Shown: positions 24,092-34,069 of the stretch, piece by piece | Numbering within the stretch: position 1 is the first letter of the stretch | Layout: the number at the start of each line of letters is the position of its first letter | DNA from: Annona cherimola | Lineage: Eukaryota > Streptophyta > Magnoliopsida > Magnoliales > Annonaceae | DNA: 64,000 bases | Assembly (NCBI GenBank): GCA_030490835.1 | Contig: CM059975.1 | Span: 9,057,579-9,121,578, forward strand | Reading direction: 5' to 3' | Program-made: the position numbers and the translations under genes | The notes under the pieces: generated by a model | Seen by the model: only the letters and a program-made list of their open reading frames with translations | Told to the model about the DNA's origin: nothing | Databases searched by the model: none

Positions 24092-27000
24092 CTGGATTTT
24101 GTTTAATTAGAAGGAGATTAAGAACAAAGCCCAAACGTGGGGATATTCAGGGTCAGCCAATTTAGGTTGCGTGATACTGTGACGGAGTACTAATTAGCTC
24201 TGCACTAATTACCAACTCAAACTCGAACCAGTCTAATAGTTGATGGTTGTGAAAACCTATTACTGTGAATGAAAAATCCTTCACTAAGGTTAGTACAGTG
24301 CGTGTAGACAGTTTAGGCCGAACTACTATAAATTTGATGTCATTGCATTAGTTCTTGGACACGTTGAAGTTTCTGTCTTGGAAATTTCTTTATTAACTTC
24401 CGTACCATCCTTTCTCATGGTGATTGCTATTCATAGTTACGTTTAGGCTTACTCACTCGAAATCCATTTCACGAGCTCAAGATTAACCAATAAAACCATA
24501 CTTCCTGGCAGCAGAAACTAGATATAATAGTGCATACAAGTGTTTTTTTTTTTTTTTTTTTTTTAGAGAAGTATGCAGGGAAAACCAAGAAAAGTCTTTG
24601 AGCTTAATTTGGAAAGTCTCTCATGGAATCTCTTCATTTTAACTGTTTTTTCGCCATGTTGTCTTCAAGTATTTGATGTCGAATGAATGAACTCTTTGAA
24701 AATCTGATTGGTCCAGAAACAACATACAAAACATAGCGTAAAATGGTAAGGAGAAGATTTGATAGAATTTCCTGAGCACAAGGGAAAGAACTCCTCACAA
24801 GAAGGCAACCAAATGGACCTATTTATAAATGTCATGATTTTTCGACTGTGGTCTTCAAACCAATTAGAAAGATCTTCTCAATAATTTTGTAGTTATGTAG
24901 TTTTGAGTTCAATCTCATCACCCATGATCCTGTACTTATGTACTGAGACACTTTCGGAAGCACTCAAAATCCAAAAGCATGTATCTTCCTCACAAAATTC
25001 AGCGACGGTCGAATAAGTTTGTCTAAACTACAAACAGAAACAGACATGCATACGAACGCACACAGACAAATGATATCAACGCATCTAGTGCTCAGGCAAT
25101 AATCGAAGTATATATATATATATCTGTTTCTACTCTCTCTATATATTTTTTGTGCTGCATTTTTTTATGATGAAAGTAGGGATATTCCTTTAGATGGCTC
25201 TTCAGAACTTTCTTGAAAGCAATGACAACTGAAAAGATGCGTGAAAACTATTTTGGCAGACCAAAATACGACAATGGCTAGTGCAATTAAAAGGGATCGA
25301 GATGCCAAAATCATGTACAACTATGGCTAGTGAAATCAAAACACACCTCTAGACTTTATAAGAATCAGTTACTGCTTCACCCTCCTAAAAAAAAAAAAAA
25401 AAAAAAGAATCAGTGATCGATCGACCATCTCGACGACGCAAAGCCGATGATAATTTAATGCATGAAAGAATGAATGGATTTTAAAATTATTTATTTGTTA
25501 TATATTTCTAATGAATGGTAATGGATTGATTTTGTTGGAAATATTTTTTTGTAAGTACAGATGACTTGACAGTACTCCGGTATTCTAAAACCAAAAAAGA
25601 AAAAAAAAAAAAAACACTACTCTGGTATTCATGTGAATTCATTTCATGCCTTCTAACCTTGGTTTTCTTTTCCCGGCCACGTATCATGGTTTGTTCAAAA
25701 TGTGCCGATTTTATCCCAAAATAACTACCAAATTAAGTTATAAAGCCCATCCTCATACATATAAATCAGAAATTCTTCAAATCTCTTAACAATGTGAGAT
25801 TTTCTTACCACTCAACATGATTTCGTTTATTTTGTAGACTTGCGTCATCTTTTATGTTTGTCATGTATTTTATGGAATTTGACATATTCTTAATTGAATA
25901 TTTTCCAAAAAATCATTAATAGAATTTTTTATAGCTATGAAAATTTTAACTTCTTTAATCTTAAAAAATACGTTTTAACAATATAAATTACATGAGTATA
26001 AAATATGTTATTTAGGACCACTGAGAAACATTTTATAATCGGAGTTCACATGATAAATATGTGCTTAAGTTTGGGCAGTGGTGAAGAGAGAAGCACCCGA
26101 TATTTGCGAGATGCATGCTTTTTTTTTTCGCCTTCTTTATCCGGTACTCTGGACGGAGGCTAATTCCTTTTTTGTCCACGCTTTTCAGCCCATGTGCAGG
26201 TGTCAAGAAAAGGACGGGATACATGGTTGATTTCCGAAATTAGAGGGATTCTGTTGCCAGTGCCACACGCTTGGTAACGAGTGGTGGGAAATGATGAGGT
26301 ATGGATTTTAAGTTCATTATTAATCAACTAATTATTATATTTTTTCACTTTTATTTTTATATTCGGATAATCTTTGTATCAATTATCTTTTAATAAACTT
26401 ATTTATTTCAACTTTATTCCTATTATTTCATATCAATTATACAATTTTTAAGATATTTTATTTTCTACTCTCATCTCGTACTATATTTCTTGTAACTTTT
26501 ATCTTCTTAAACACGGTCAAAAAGATAATATTGTAGGTGGTCGTGGTCCCAGTGATGAAAATAAGACCCTTCGAGGGTAACGTTGGGATTTTGGAATATA
26601 GTAGAGAATATTTTGGTAATTGTGTTATTAATCTGAAACAACACAAATAAAATAAGAAAAATACTATAGTTGAAAGAAAAAAATATTGAAATATAAAGGT
26701 AAAGTTAAAAAAATACAATGATTAAGTTATTAAATATTAAGGGTGAGAATCAAGGAAGACCATATTAGGTTAGAATTTGTCTAATTTTGACCCTACTTTT
26801 AAAAAAATTCCTTTTGACCTTATTTTGATACTAGTTGTAATAAGGTCTATCTTTATCTTTTTTCAATAGGTCTCGAGACAATCTTAAAATTAGCATCGGA
26901 ATGATTTAAGGATAGCAGGTCAAATAAAAAATGTGAGTTAAATAAGATAATTTTTAAAAATTTATACGCTCATCAAATATAAAGATACATTTATGCTAAT

Positions 27001-30000
27001 TTTAAATATTGCATGCTTTAATATTTTACTAATTATTAAAAAATACATCACTACTAAAACAAAATATAAAAAAATACAGTGGTAGTTTATTAAAATAGGT
27101 TAATATACGATTATACATAAGAGCTATATATATGTAAATTTATTTTATTGATTCTTATATTCTTTTGGATAGATTGATTGTTGATATAGTTAATTATAAA
27201 AAATGTAAAAATTTTAAAATAAAATGATAATAATATTTTAACGGAAGTTTATAATTTTTAATAAATAAATACACCCGAGGCGGGTCAAGATATAATCGAT
27301 CCACTTCATTCATATTTTTAAATTCAGGTCAAATTTTCTAATTTATTCTTACACCCGATTAAAAAAATATTAATTTTATCGGAACAGGCCGGATCAGAGC
27401 AGGTCACACCCGCCCCAATTCCTACCGGTGTTAAACTAGATTTGAGAAAGTAAAAACGGCGTACGTTACCACGCCGCCCCACCTTTCTCCAAGCGTGCAC
27501 TTTAGCAAGCGAGACCAAGGTCTCGGGAGGAATGTGGAATTCAACTAGGATTAGGTCGGCCAAAACCCTAATACACAGTCGATATATATATATATTTTTT
27601 AAAAGGAAGTTCGTAAAATGAAATTCTTACGAGAAATGACATCCAATTTAGAAATTAATTAAGTAATTAGATTGGATTATCGTAGTTACAACCTGGGGAT
27701 AGTAAGTCAACAGTAACCGAAAAATTAAGTTCCTGACAAGGGATTAAAATAAAGACTAGAGTTAATTAGGTTGGCGGGGTTGTTGGCAAAATCAGAGGGT
27801 TCGGATCATTTTGTGGGTGTCTTCATAGTTTGAAGAATCATGTGGTAAGAGTCATCTCCGGCTCATTCTTTAGTCTGACTAAATACAAATGAATGACACT
27901 CGTTCATTTTACAAAAATAAATACAATACGAATGAATGACTGGCATGACACGTCGTTACGTGTTGGTTTTTTATTTGAATATTTTTAAACGGCTAAAACA
28001 ATACTGCAGATTGGATCTTGTGCCCTTTGGGTCAGATGGACTCAACGACTTGTGACGTTGCACGTGCATGGATTGATTGCATCAACGCTTTGATTTTCTT
28101 GTACGTGGTCACATTTTTCCTAGACGGAACAGATTTTAAAAATTCGAGATATTTGCCGTACATGAATTGTTAATTATATACTAGTCTTTGTTTTCTAAGA
28201 CGTCAGTTGTGTCTGGTGTAGGTGGAACGGCTCCAGACCATTTAACAATGGTTTCATGATTGACTTTGATGCAACCGGAAATGATGGGATGCTTCTGCCA
28301 ATAATGTGAGTGCACCTGTCATAGTTGGACGCTTCTGCCAATAATGTTAAAGGAGAGGATATAGGCCTGGCCCATAGGGAAAAACGGTTGCATACTTGCA
28401 TTTTTGGGGGTTGTGGTCTAATGCAACCTTGGTGCATTGACAATTTGACATGTTGGTCCCTCCTTTCACTTTTTATTTTATTTTAAATCGGAACCATTTA
28501 TGGCTGTGTTGGTGTGTTTGAACCACTGGACGGGCGTTTGGAGTATTAATTAGAAACTTATTGTCTACTTATCAGTAGATGAAAGCTTATTGTATTCTAA
28601 ACAAATAGAAAGCGAACTCTCTGTCTCCTGTAAATTTAATTATAGAAAGGGAGCTCCTTATTTAGAAAGTGATAACTTTTAATGAAAAAATTTTAGTGTG
28701 AAATTTTTTGAAATAAAATAAAATAATATAATAATGATGAAAATTAAAAGTGAATAAAATTAAAATAGATAGATTAAATGTATATATAGTTATATGAAAA
28801 TAATTGAAAAATATAGTAATTACATAAGAAGTACTGAAGAAATAATAATAAATACAGTAGCTATAAAGATCAAAAAATTTTAGATTGAAAAGTTTTTTGT
28901 ATAAACAAATATTCTCATAATGTAAAAAAATAAATTGTAATGCGGTAGAGAACCAATCAAATATATATATGGTCCCACTTCTATGAAACTCTCTATCTTG
29001 ATGGTTGATGAAAAATCAACTTCATCTATTGTATTTAACATCATTTATAGTATCCTGTAAACCTTTTTATTTTCTTAATTTCACCTTATATGGGTCTTGT
29101 CTATTAATGTGTAAAATCAACGTAATAAAATAGTTCAATGTTAAAATATCAACTTTAAAATAGTTTTTTTTTTCAAAATCTAAACCATCTAAAATATCAA
29201 TAATATGTGGATAAATGATTCTATAAAGTGTTATTATATTCTAATACATAGATATATATTTTTCAATAAATATAGCTCATAAATACACTTAATCAGGATG
29301 AAACCTGATCTCCTAGATAAACAAATAATATAAACATAATAAATAAATTGGATTTTCCATCAATGATCAAAATTTTAAAAATAAAAAAGATTACATATCA
29401 CAACTTCTATGTAACCTAATTACATAAAAGCGGAGCTTATATACATTTTTATAATCATAAAAAAATACATTCGGGAATGTTGTAGACGGTTTAGATTTTC
29501 AAAAATAGTTTCTGACATTAGAAAAATAGAAGGGGTGAGTGGACATTGACGGTAGGAAATACCTCTTTGAAGGCTTTTGAATTGCAATGACGGATAGGCT
29601 ACTAGCCATCTTCCTCTTTTTAGAGTATCAGAGTCGGTGGTTGTGAGGCGGAATTGAAATCTCCCACTTGGGGTTAGACACGTAACTGAACTTCCACTCG
29701 GACCTCAATTTGGAAACGGATTTTCTGTGACCAAGTGACGAAGGGCCGTGTTTTGCTTTGACTCGGTTCCCTCTTTTTAATTTTTTTTTTTCTATTGAGA
29801 ATCAAGAATTAAGGGCCTATTAATGCATATAAGAAACTTGAATGGTATGTGAAATTGTGAATAAGATAAAAATTTTATTTTCAAAATAAAATTTTTAATT
29901 TTTGATCCAGTTTCATTATTTGATACAAAATTTTAATTTTTAATCCTACTTTTTTTATTCTTAATATATATTATTACATTCTTATATCATTTTTGGTCCT

Positions 30001-30051
30001 ATTCAAGTCCCTTTATGTAGCCGAACAACTCTTTTAGAATTACAAAAATGC
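24092..30051. other. Intergenic, MITE relics, no gene
   Basis: AT-rich with poly-T (24541-24564) and poly-A runs (25387-25405, 25600-25614) and a short (TA)n near 25110. About 26330-26515 and 28657-28930 are relics of the Tourist-like family. About 27270-27420 has GGGCGGGT/ACCCG-rich sequence like a hAT-type terminus. A 17-base string GCTTCTGCCAATAATGT is repeated at 28291 and 28331. The palindrome GAGACC-AA-GGTCTC is near 27510. No open frame here resembles a known protein. Confidence 0.55.
28657..28930. mobile_element. Degraded Tourist-like MITE copy
   Basis: The interior matches the family (AAAATAGATAGATTAAATG, TAATTGAAAAATATAGTAAT, AAATTTTAGATTGAAAAGTT). The terminal GGGTGTGTTTGG repeats are too eroded to fix the ends or a target duplication. 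Confidence 0.6.
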
Positions 30052-30063
30052 TGTTTTAAAAGT

Positions 30064-30350
30064 TTTTTTTTTATGGTTATATTTACATACATCTCAACAC
30101 ATATTACATTGTACTTCTGAGACATTCTTACAAATACGGAGATACACAACTCCGCCAAAGAAATCTGGAGACACAACTCCACTAAAGAATCAGGGAGACA
30201 ACTGCTCCTTACTCCGCCCCAAAGAGAGACAACAGCTCCCACTCCAGCACGTAAAGGGAGATCAAACTCCCACTTGACAGTTTGAACATTCGAACTTGGG
30301 CAGCAAATATGCACGCCCACGGCTCTAACCAACTGCGCTGCCGCAGTTGG
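30064..30350 (-). mobile_element. tRNA-derived SINE, 12-bp TSD
   Basis: On the minus strand it starts CCAACTGCGGCAGCGCAGTT, giving an A-box region CAGTTGGTTAGAGC and a B-box-like AAGTTCGAATGTT, as in a tRNA head. It continues through GGAG/TCTCC-rich sequence to a 3' A-rich tail. Perfect direct repeats TGTTTTAAAAGT flank it at 30052-30063 and 30351-30362. Length is 287 bp. Its 3' third (CCAGATTTCTTTGG ... TTTGTAAGAATGTCTCAGA ... AATATGTGTTGAGAT) matches the SINE at 36187-36510, whose head is different. It would be transcribed by RNA polymerase III and mobilised by a LINE. The partner LINE is not evident, since the nearby RTE ends in (ATG)n, not poly-A. Confidence 0.92.
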
Positions 30351-30373
30351 TGTTTTAAAAGTAAAAAAGTGGT

Positions 30374-30505
30374 GACCATCGCTTGTGGCGCATTGGTTAA
30401 CATCTCGGGCAGCTGTGCTCGAGATCCTAGGTTTGAGACCTGGTGATAACGTATGTCCTAGACTCCTAGGTCGTCGACCGAGACCAAATAAAAAAAAAAG
30501 GTTAA
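30374..30505 (+). mobile_element. Short tRNA-like SINE
   Basis: TGTGGCGCATTGGTTAACA (A-box-like) and AGGTTTGAGACCTGG (B-box-like) lie at normal spacing for a polymerase III promoter. They are followed by CCTAGACTCCTAGG, a GTCGACCGAGACC segment and an A-rich tail. About 130 bp long, it sits 11 bp beyond the target duplication of the previous SINE. The flanking A-rich sequence hides any target duplication. It is not a functional tRNA, because no acceptor stem pairs. Confidence 0.6.
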
Positions 30506-30754
30506 AAGGTGGAATTAAAAAAAAAAATTTGAAAAGTGTTACGAATCAAGCCATGCCTAATAACTTCACATTATAGGTATATGTTTGAAAGAGCAAATAT
30601 GTATATGTGATGTACTATAAAAAAATTGAGTTAAAAAGTGTTACTGTTACTCATCCAACTCAAGAGAGTTCAATAATGACTATTACCCAGGTTTGTGAAT
30701 TAGTAATTGATTGGAAATTGAATGGAAGAATTTTTAAAAATGAGATGCGATACC

Positions 30755-30772
30755 CCGGGGTAAAATAAGAAT
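30755..30772. repeat. Left target-site duplication of RTE element
   Basis: CCGGGGTAAAATAAGAAT, identical over 18 bases to 34052-34069. It directly abuts the (CAT)7 tail of the retroelement. Confidence 0.93.
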
Positions 30773-30807
30773 CATCATCATCATCATCATCATAAGCCAT
30801 TTCCCAC

Positions 30808-33800
30808 CTATGTGGGGTCGGCTGCATGGATTCTGTTACGCCATTCTTGGCGATTTAAGACTAAATTTTCAGTAATATGTAATATTTTTAAATCTTGTTT
30901 AATTACTTCCATCCATGTTTTTTTGGGTCTTCCTCTCATTCTTCTACCACCTTCTACTTGGATAAACTCTGTTTTCCTAACCGGTGCTACTTCAGGCCTC
31001 CTTTTAACATGACCAAACCATCTTAATCTATTTTCTCTCATTTTATCATAAATTGGTCTCACTTTTAAGTTTTCTCGAATTATTTCATTCCTAATTTTAT
31101 CTTTTCTTGTTTTACCACTCATCCACCTTAACATTCTCATTTCCGCTACGCTCATTTTTTGTATATGTTGCTCTTTAACTGCCCAACATTCTGCCCCATA
31201 AAGCATAGCAGGTCTAATCGCAGTCTTATAAAATTTTCCTTTTAATTTGACTGGAACTCGACGGTCACATAAAATTCCTGACGCACTTCTCCATTTCTTC
31301 CATCCTGCTTGAATTCTATGTATTATATCTTTCTCGATTTCCCCGTTCTCTTGAACTATTGATCCTAAGTACCGAAAGTGATTAGTTTTTGTTACTGTTT
31401 GATCTAAAATCTTAATTGGTTCATCATTCGGGTTCTCACTATTATTAAAATTGCATTTCATATATTCAGTTTTTGTGCGACTAATTCTAAAACCATTAGA
31501 TTCTAGAGCATCTACCCACCTATTCAATTTTAAATTTAGTCCTTCTTTATTTTCATCTATTAGAACAATGTCATCTGCAAATAACATACACCAAGGTACT
31601 TCTTCTTGGAGATGTCTAGTAATTTCATCTATTACTAAGGTAAAAAGGTAAGGACTCAAGGCTGAGCCTTGATGTAAACCTATTTTAATTGGGAAGACAT
31701 TAGTATCTCCACTAATGGTTCTCACATTTGTAACAGCCCCCTCATACATATCTTTAATAATATCAATGTATCTGTCATTAATTCCTTTTTTCCTCATCAC
31801 TTGCCATATTAACTTTCTTGGTACTCGATCATAAGCTTTTTCTAAATCAATAAAAATCATGTATAAGTTCTTTTTCTTCTCCCTATACTTTTCAAATAGT
31901 TGTCTAAGTAAGAAAATAGCTTCAATAGTTGATCTTCCTGGCATAAAACCAAATTGATTTTCAGATATATTAGTTTCCCGTCTTAGTCTATGTTCAATTA
32001 CTCTTTCCCATAATTTCATAGTATGACTCATTAATTTTATTCCACGATAATTTGCACAATTTTGAATATCTCCCTTATTTTTATAAATTGGAACTATAAT
32101 GCTTTTCCTCCATTCACTTGGCATTAACTTCGTTTTTATAATCTTGTTAAAAAGATTTGTTAACCATGTTGCACCTACATCTCCCATGCACTTCCATGTC
32201 TCAATTGGTATATTATCTAGGCCTAAAGTTTTTCCTGTTTTCATTTTCCTTAGAGCTTCCTTTACTTCAGATATTCGAATTTTTGTGAAATAACTGATAT
32301 TCCTATTTTCTTCCCTATTTAGACTAACATCTAATGTTAATTGTTCGTGTGGGGTATCATTTAGTAAACTATAAAAATAAGTTTTCCATCTTTCCTTAAT
32401 ATTATCATCTTTGACTAGAACTCTTTGGTCCTCACTTTTAATACATCTAACATGTGTTAAATCTTTGCCCTTATTTTCTCTTAATTTAGCCAACTTAAAA
32501 ATATCTTTTTCACCTTGTCTAGTTCCTAATCTGTCATATAGGCTCTCATAAGCTTTGTGTTTAGCATCACTAATAATCTTTTTAGTAGCTTTTTTTGATA
32601 GTTTGTATTGTTGTAAGTTGACATCATTTTTATTTTCCTGCCATGTCTTAAACTTTTTTTGTTTATCATTTATAGCTTTTTGGACATCTTCATTCCACCA
32701 CCAAGTTTCTCTATGTGGGGATCTATGATTTTTATATACACCTACAATACTTTGTCCTACTTCTTTTATGTTAATTGACATTTTATCCCACATCGATTCT
32801 ACTCCATCTTCTTGTGTGTCCCATTTAACTTCTTCTATCATTCTTTTGCTAAAAAGTTCTATGTTGTTTCCTTTTAAATTCCACCATTTAATTTTTGGAA
32901 TTACATTGTCTTTAGTTTTTGTTGACTCTTTTTGTGTATATATATCCATCACTAATAATCTATGCTGCATAGCTAAACTCTCACCTGGGATAACTTTACA
33001 ATTTATACAAAGGGATCTATCCAATTTTCTTATAAGGAAGAAATCTATTTGGCTAGAATTGGTCCCACTCTTAAAAGTTATTAAGTGTTCATCTCGTTTT
33101 TGAAATAAGGTATTTGCTATAACCAAATCATATGCTATAGCAAAGTCCAAAATTGCATTCCCCATTTCGTTCCTTATTCCAAAACCAAAGCCCCCATGAC
33201 TTCTCTCATATCCTACCTTCTCTTTTCCTACATGTCCATTTAAATCTCCACCTATCACAACTTTTTCTTGGTTAGATGTTCTTTGCATAATACTATCTAA
33301 GTCATCCCAAAATTGTTTCTTGATTCTATCATCTAATCCTACTTGTGGTGCATAAGCACTAATCACATTTAAAACCTCTGCACCTAATACAAGTTTTATT
33401 TGAATAATTCTATCATTTACTCTATTGACATCTACAACTTTATTTATGAAATTGTTATCTACTATTATCCCTACACCATTTCTATTATCATCCTTGCCTA
33501 TATACCATAATTTGAATTCATTAATCTCTTTAGCCTTCTCTCCTTTCCACCTAGTCTCTTGAAGGCATGCTATATTATTTTTTCTCCTTCTCATAACATC
33601 TACTACTTCCATACTTTTCTCTGAAAGAGTCCCAACATTCCACGAGGCAAAACGGACCATGCGTTTTGATATCACCTTCTTCCCTAAACCACGTCCATAA
33701 AGGCATGAGAACCTTTGTTGACTTTTCGTCACAACCGGACGTTGTTGTGTCGCGTCGCTTCCGGGGGGACGCCCTAGCAACCCTTGCCCATTTCTCACTA

Positions 33801-33948
33801 CATCCGGGCTCCGATGTAGCGCGTCGCTTTTGGGGAAACGCCCTAGCAACCCTTGCTCATTTCTCACTACAGCCGGGCTTCGCTGCAGCGCGTCGCTTAC
33901 AGGGAACGCCCTAGCATTAACAATTTTTAATATATTTTCAGAATCCAT
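30808..33948 (-). CDS. RTE ORF: endonuclease + reverse transcriptase
   Basis: An uninterrupted 1046-aa polyprotein that nicks target DNA and copies its own RNA into it (target-primed reverse transcription). Residues 15-83 hold three 23-aa repeats (SDALQRSPAVVRNEQGLLGR type, the third diverged). Residues about 97-335 are an exonuclease-endonuclease-phosphatase domain: FASWNVGTL, CLQETRWKG (catalytic Glu), IGGDLNGHVG, SQIDFFLIR and MQHRLLVMDI (catalytic His). Reverse transcriptase spans roughly 550-830, with NQFGFMPGRSTIEAIFLLRQ, FIDLEKAYDRVPR, LHQGSALSPYLFTLVIDEI and the catalytic FADD near residue 790. The C-terminus (WFGHVKRRP, ending IHAADPT) is the usual RTE thumb and tail. There is no LTR, integrase, gag or RNase H. 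All catalytic motifs I checked are present, so it may be competent. I chose the ATG giving MDSENILKIV; the endonuclease itself starts at Met97. Confidence 0.94.
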   Translation of the reverse strand: MDSENILKIVNARAFPVSDALQRSPAVVRNEQGLLGRFPKSDALHRSPDVVRNGQGLLGRPPGSDATQQRPVVTKSQQRFSCLYGRGLGKKVISKRMVRFASWNVGTLSEKSMEVVDVMRRRKNNIACLQETRWKGEKAKEINEFKLWYIGKDDNRNGVGIIVDNNFINKVVDVNRVNDRIIQIKLVLGAEVLNVISAYAPQVGLDDRIKKQFWDDLDSIMQRTSNQEKVVIGGDLNGHVGKEKVGYERSHGGFGFGIRNEMGNAILDFAIAYDLVIANTLFQKRDEHLITFKSGTNSSQIDFFLIRKLDRSLCINCKVIPGESLAMQHRLLVMDIYTQKESTKTKDNVIPKIKWWNLKGNNIELFSKRMIEEVKWDTQEDGVESMWDKMSINIKEVGQSIVGVYKNHRSPHRETWWWNEDVQKAINDKQKKFKTWQENKNDVNLQQYKLSKKATKKIISDAKHKAYESLYDRLGTRQGEKDIFKLAKLRENKGKDLTHVRCIKSEDQRVLVKDDNIKERWKTYFYSLLNDTPHEQLTLDVSLNREENRNISYFTKIRISEVKEALRKMKTGKTLGLDNIPIETWKCMGDVGATWLTNLFNKIIKTKLMPSEWRKSIIVPIYKNKGDIQNCANYRGIKLMSHTMKLWERVIEHRLRRETNISENQFGFMPGRSTIEAIFLLRQLFEKYREKKKNLYMIFIDLEKAYDRVPRKLIWQVMRKKGINDRYIDIIKDMYEGAVTNVRTISGDTNVFPIKIGLHQGSALSPYLFTLVIDEITRHLQEEVPWCMLFADDIVLIDENKEGLNLKLNRWVDALESNGFRISRTKTEYMKCNFNNSENPNDEPIKILDQTVTKTNHFRYLGSIVQENGEIEKDIIHRIQAGWKKWRSASGILCDRRVPVKLKGKFYKTAIRPAMLYGAECWAVKEQHIQKMSVAEMRMLRWMSGKTRKDKIRNEIIRENLKVRPIYDKMRENRLRWFGHVKRRPEVAPVRKTEFIQVEGGRRMRGRPKKTWMEVIKQDLKILHITENLVLNRQEWRNRIHAADPT
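33700..33906 (-). repeat. 69-bp tandem repeats in RTE ORF 5' end
   Basis: Three GC-rich 69-bp units (about 33904-33836, 33835-33767 and a diverged 33766-33700) encode 23-aa repeats at the N-terminus of the RTE ORF. The first two share SDAL-RSP-VVRN-QGLLGR and the third reads SDATQQRPVVTKSQQRF. The reading frame is preserved across all units. Confidence 0.88.
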
Positions 33949-34051
33949 AAAGAGATGTGGCGGTGATTTTTAATGGCACCGGCTGCCAGCCTGACATGCC
34001 AACCCTCGCTTTTTTCCCGGGCTTGGGACCGGCAGTAAGATAGAAACTCTA

Positions 34052-34069
34052 CCGGGGTAAAATAAGAAT
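34052..34069. repeat. Right target-site duplication of RTE element
   Basis: CCGGGGTAAAATAAGAAT, an exact copy of 30755-30772. It is followed by a second, diverged copy of the pre-insertion sequence (TTTTTAAAAATGAGATGTGA, then GGTAAAACGAGAATG). Confidence 0.93.

Larger units (their letters stand above)
30773..34051 (-). mobile_element. Full-length RTE-type non-LTR retrotransposon
   Basis: A 3279-bp element bounded by 18-bp direct repeats. On the minus strand it has a ~100-bp 5' UTR, one ORF, a short 3' UTR and a simple-repeat tail (ATG)7 at 30793-30773 instead of poly-A. That tail, and a stop codon lying inside the conserved 3' segment (GCCGACCCCACATAG), are typical of plant RTE-clade elements. 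The target was an imperfect ~75-bp tandem repeat (TTTTTAAAAATGAGATG present on both sides, at 30731 and 34097). Intact ends, an intact ORF and perfect target duplications point to a recent insertion. Confidence 0.93.

Noticed and set aside
30374..30446. Functional tRNA gene
   Set aside because: A and B boxes are present, but the ends do not pair as an acceptor stem and an A-rich tail follows; a SINE fits better.
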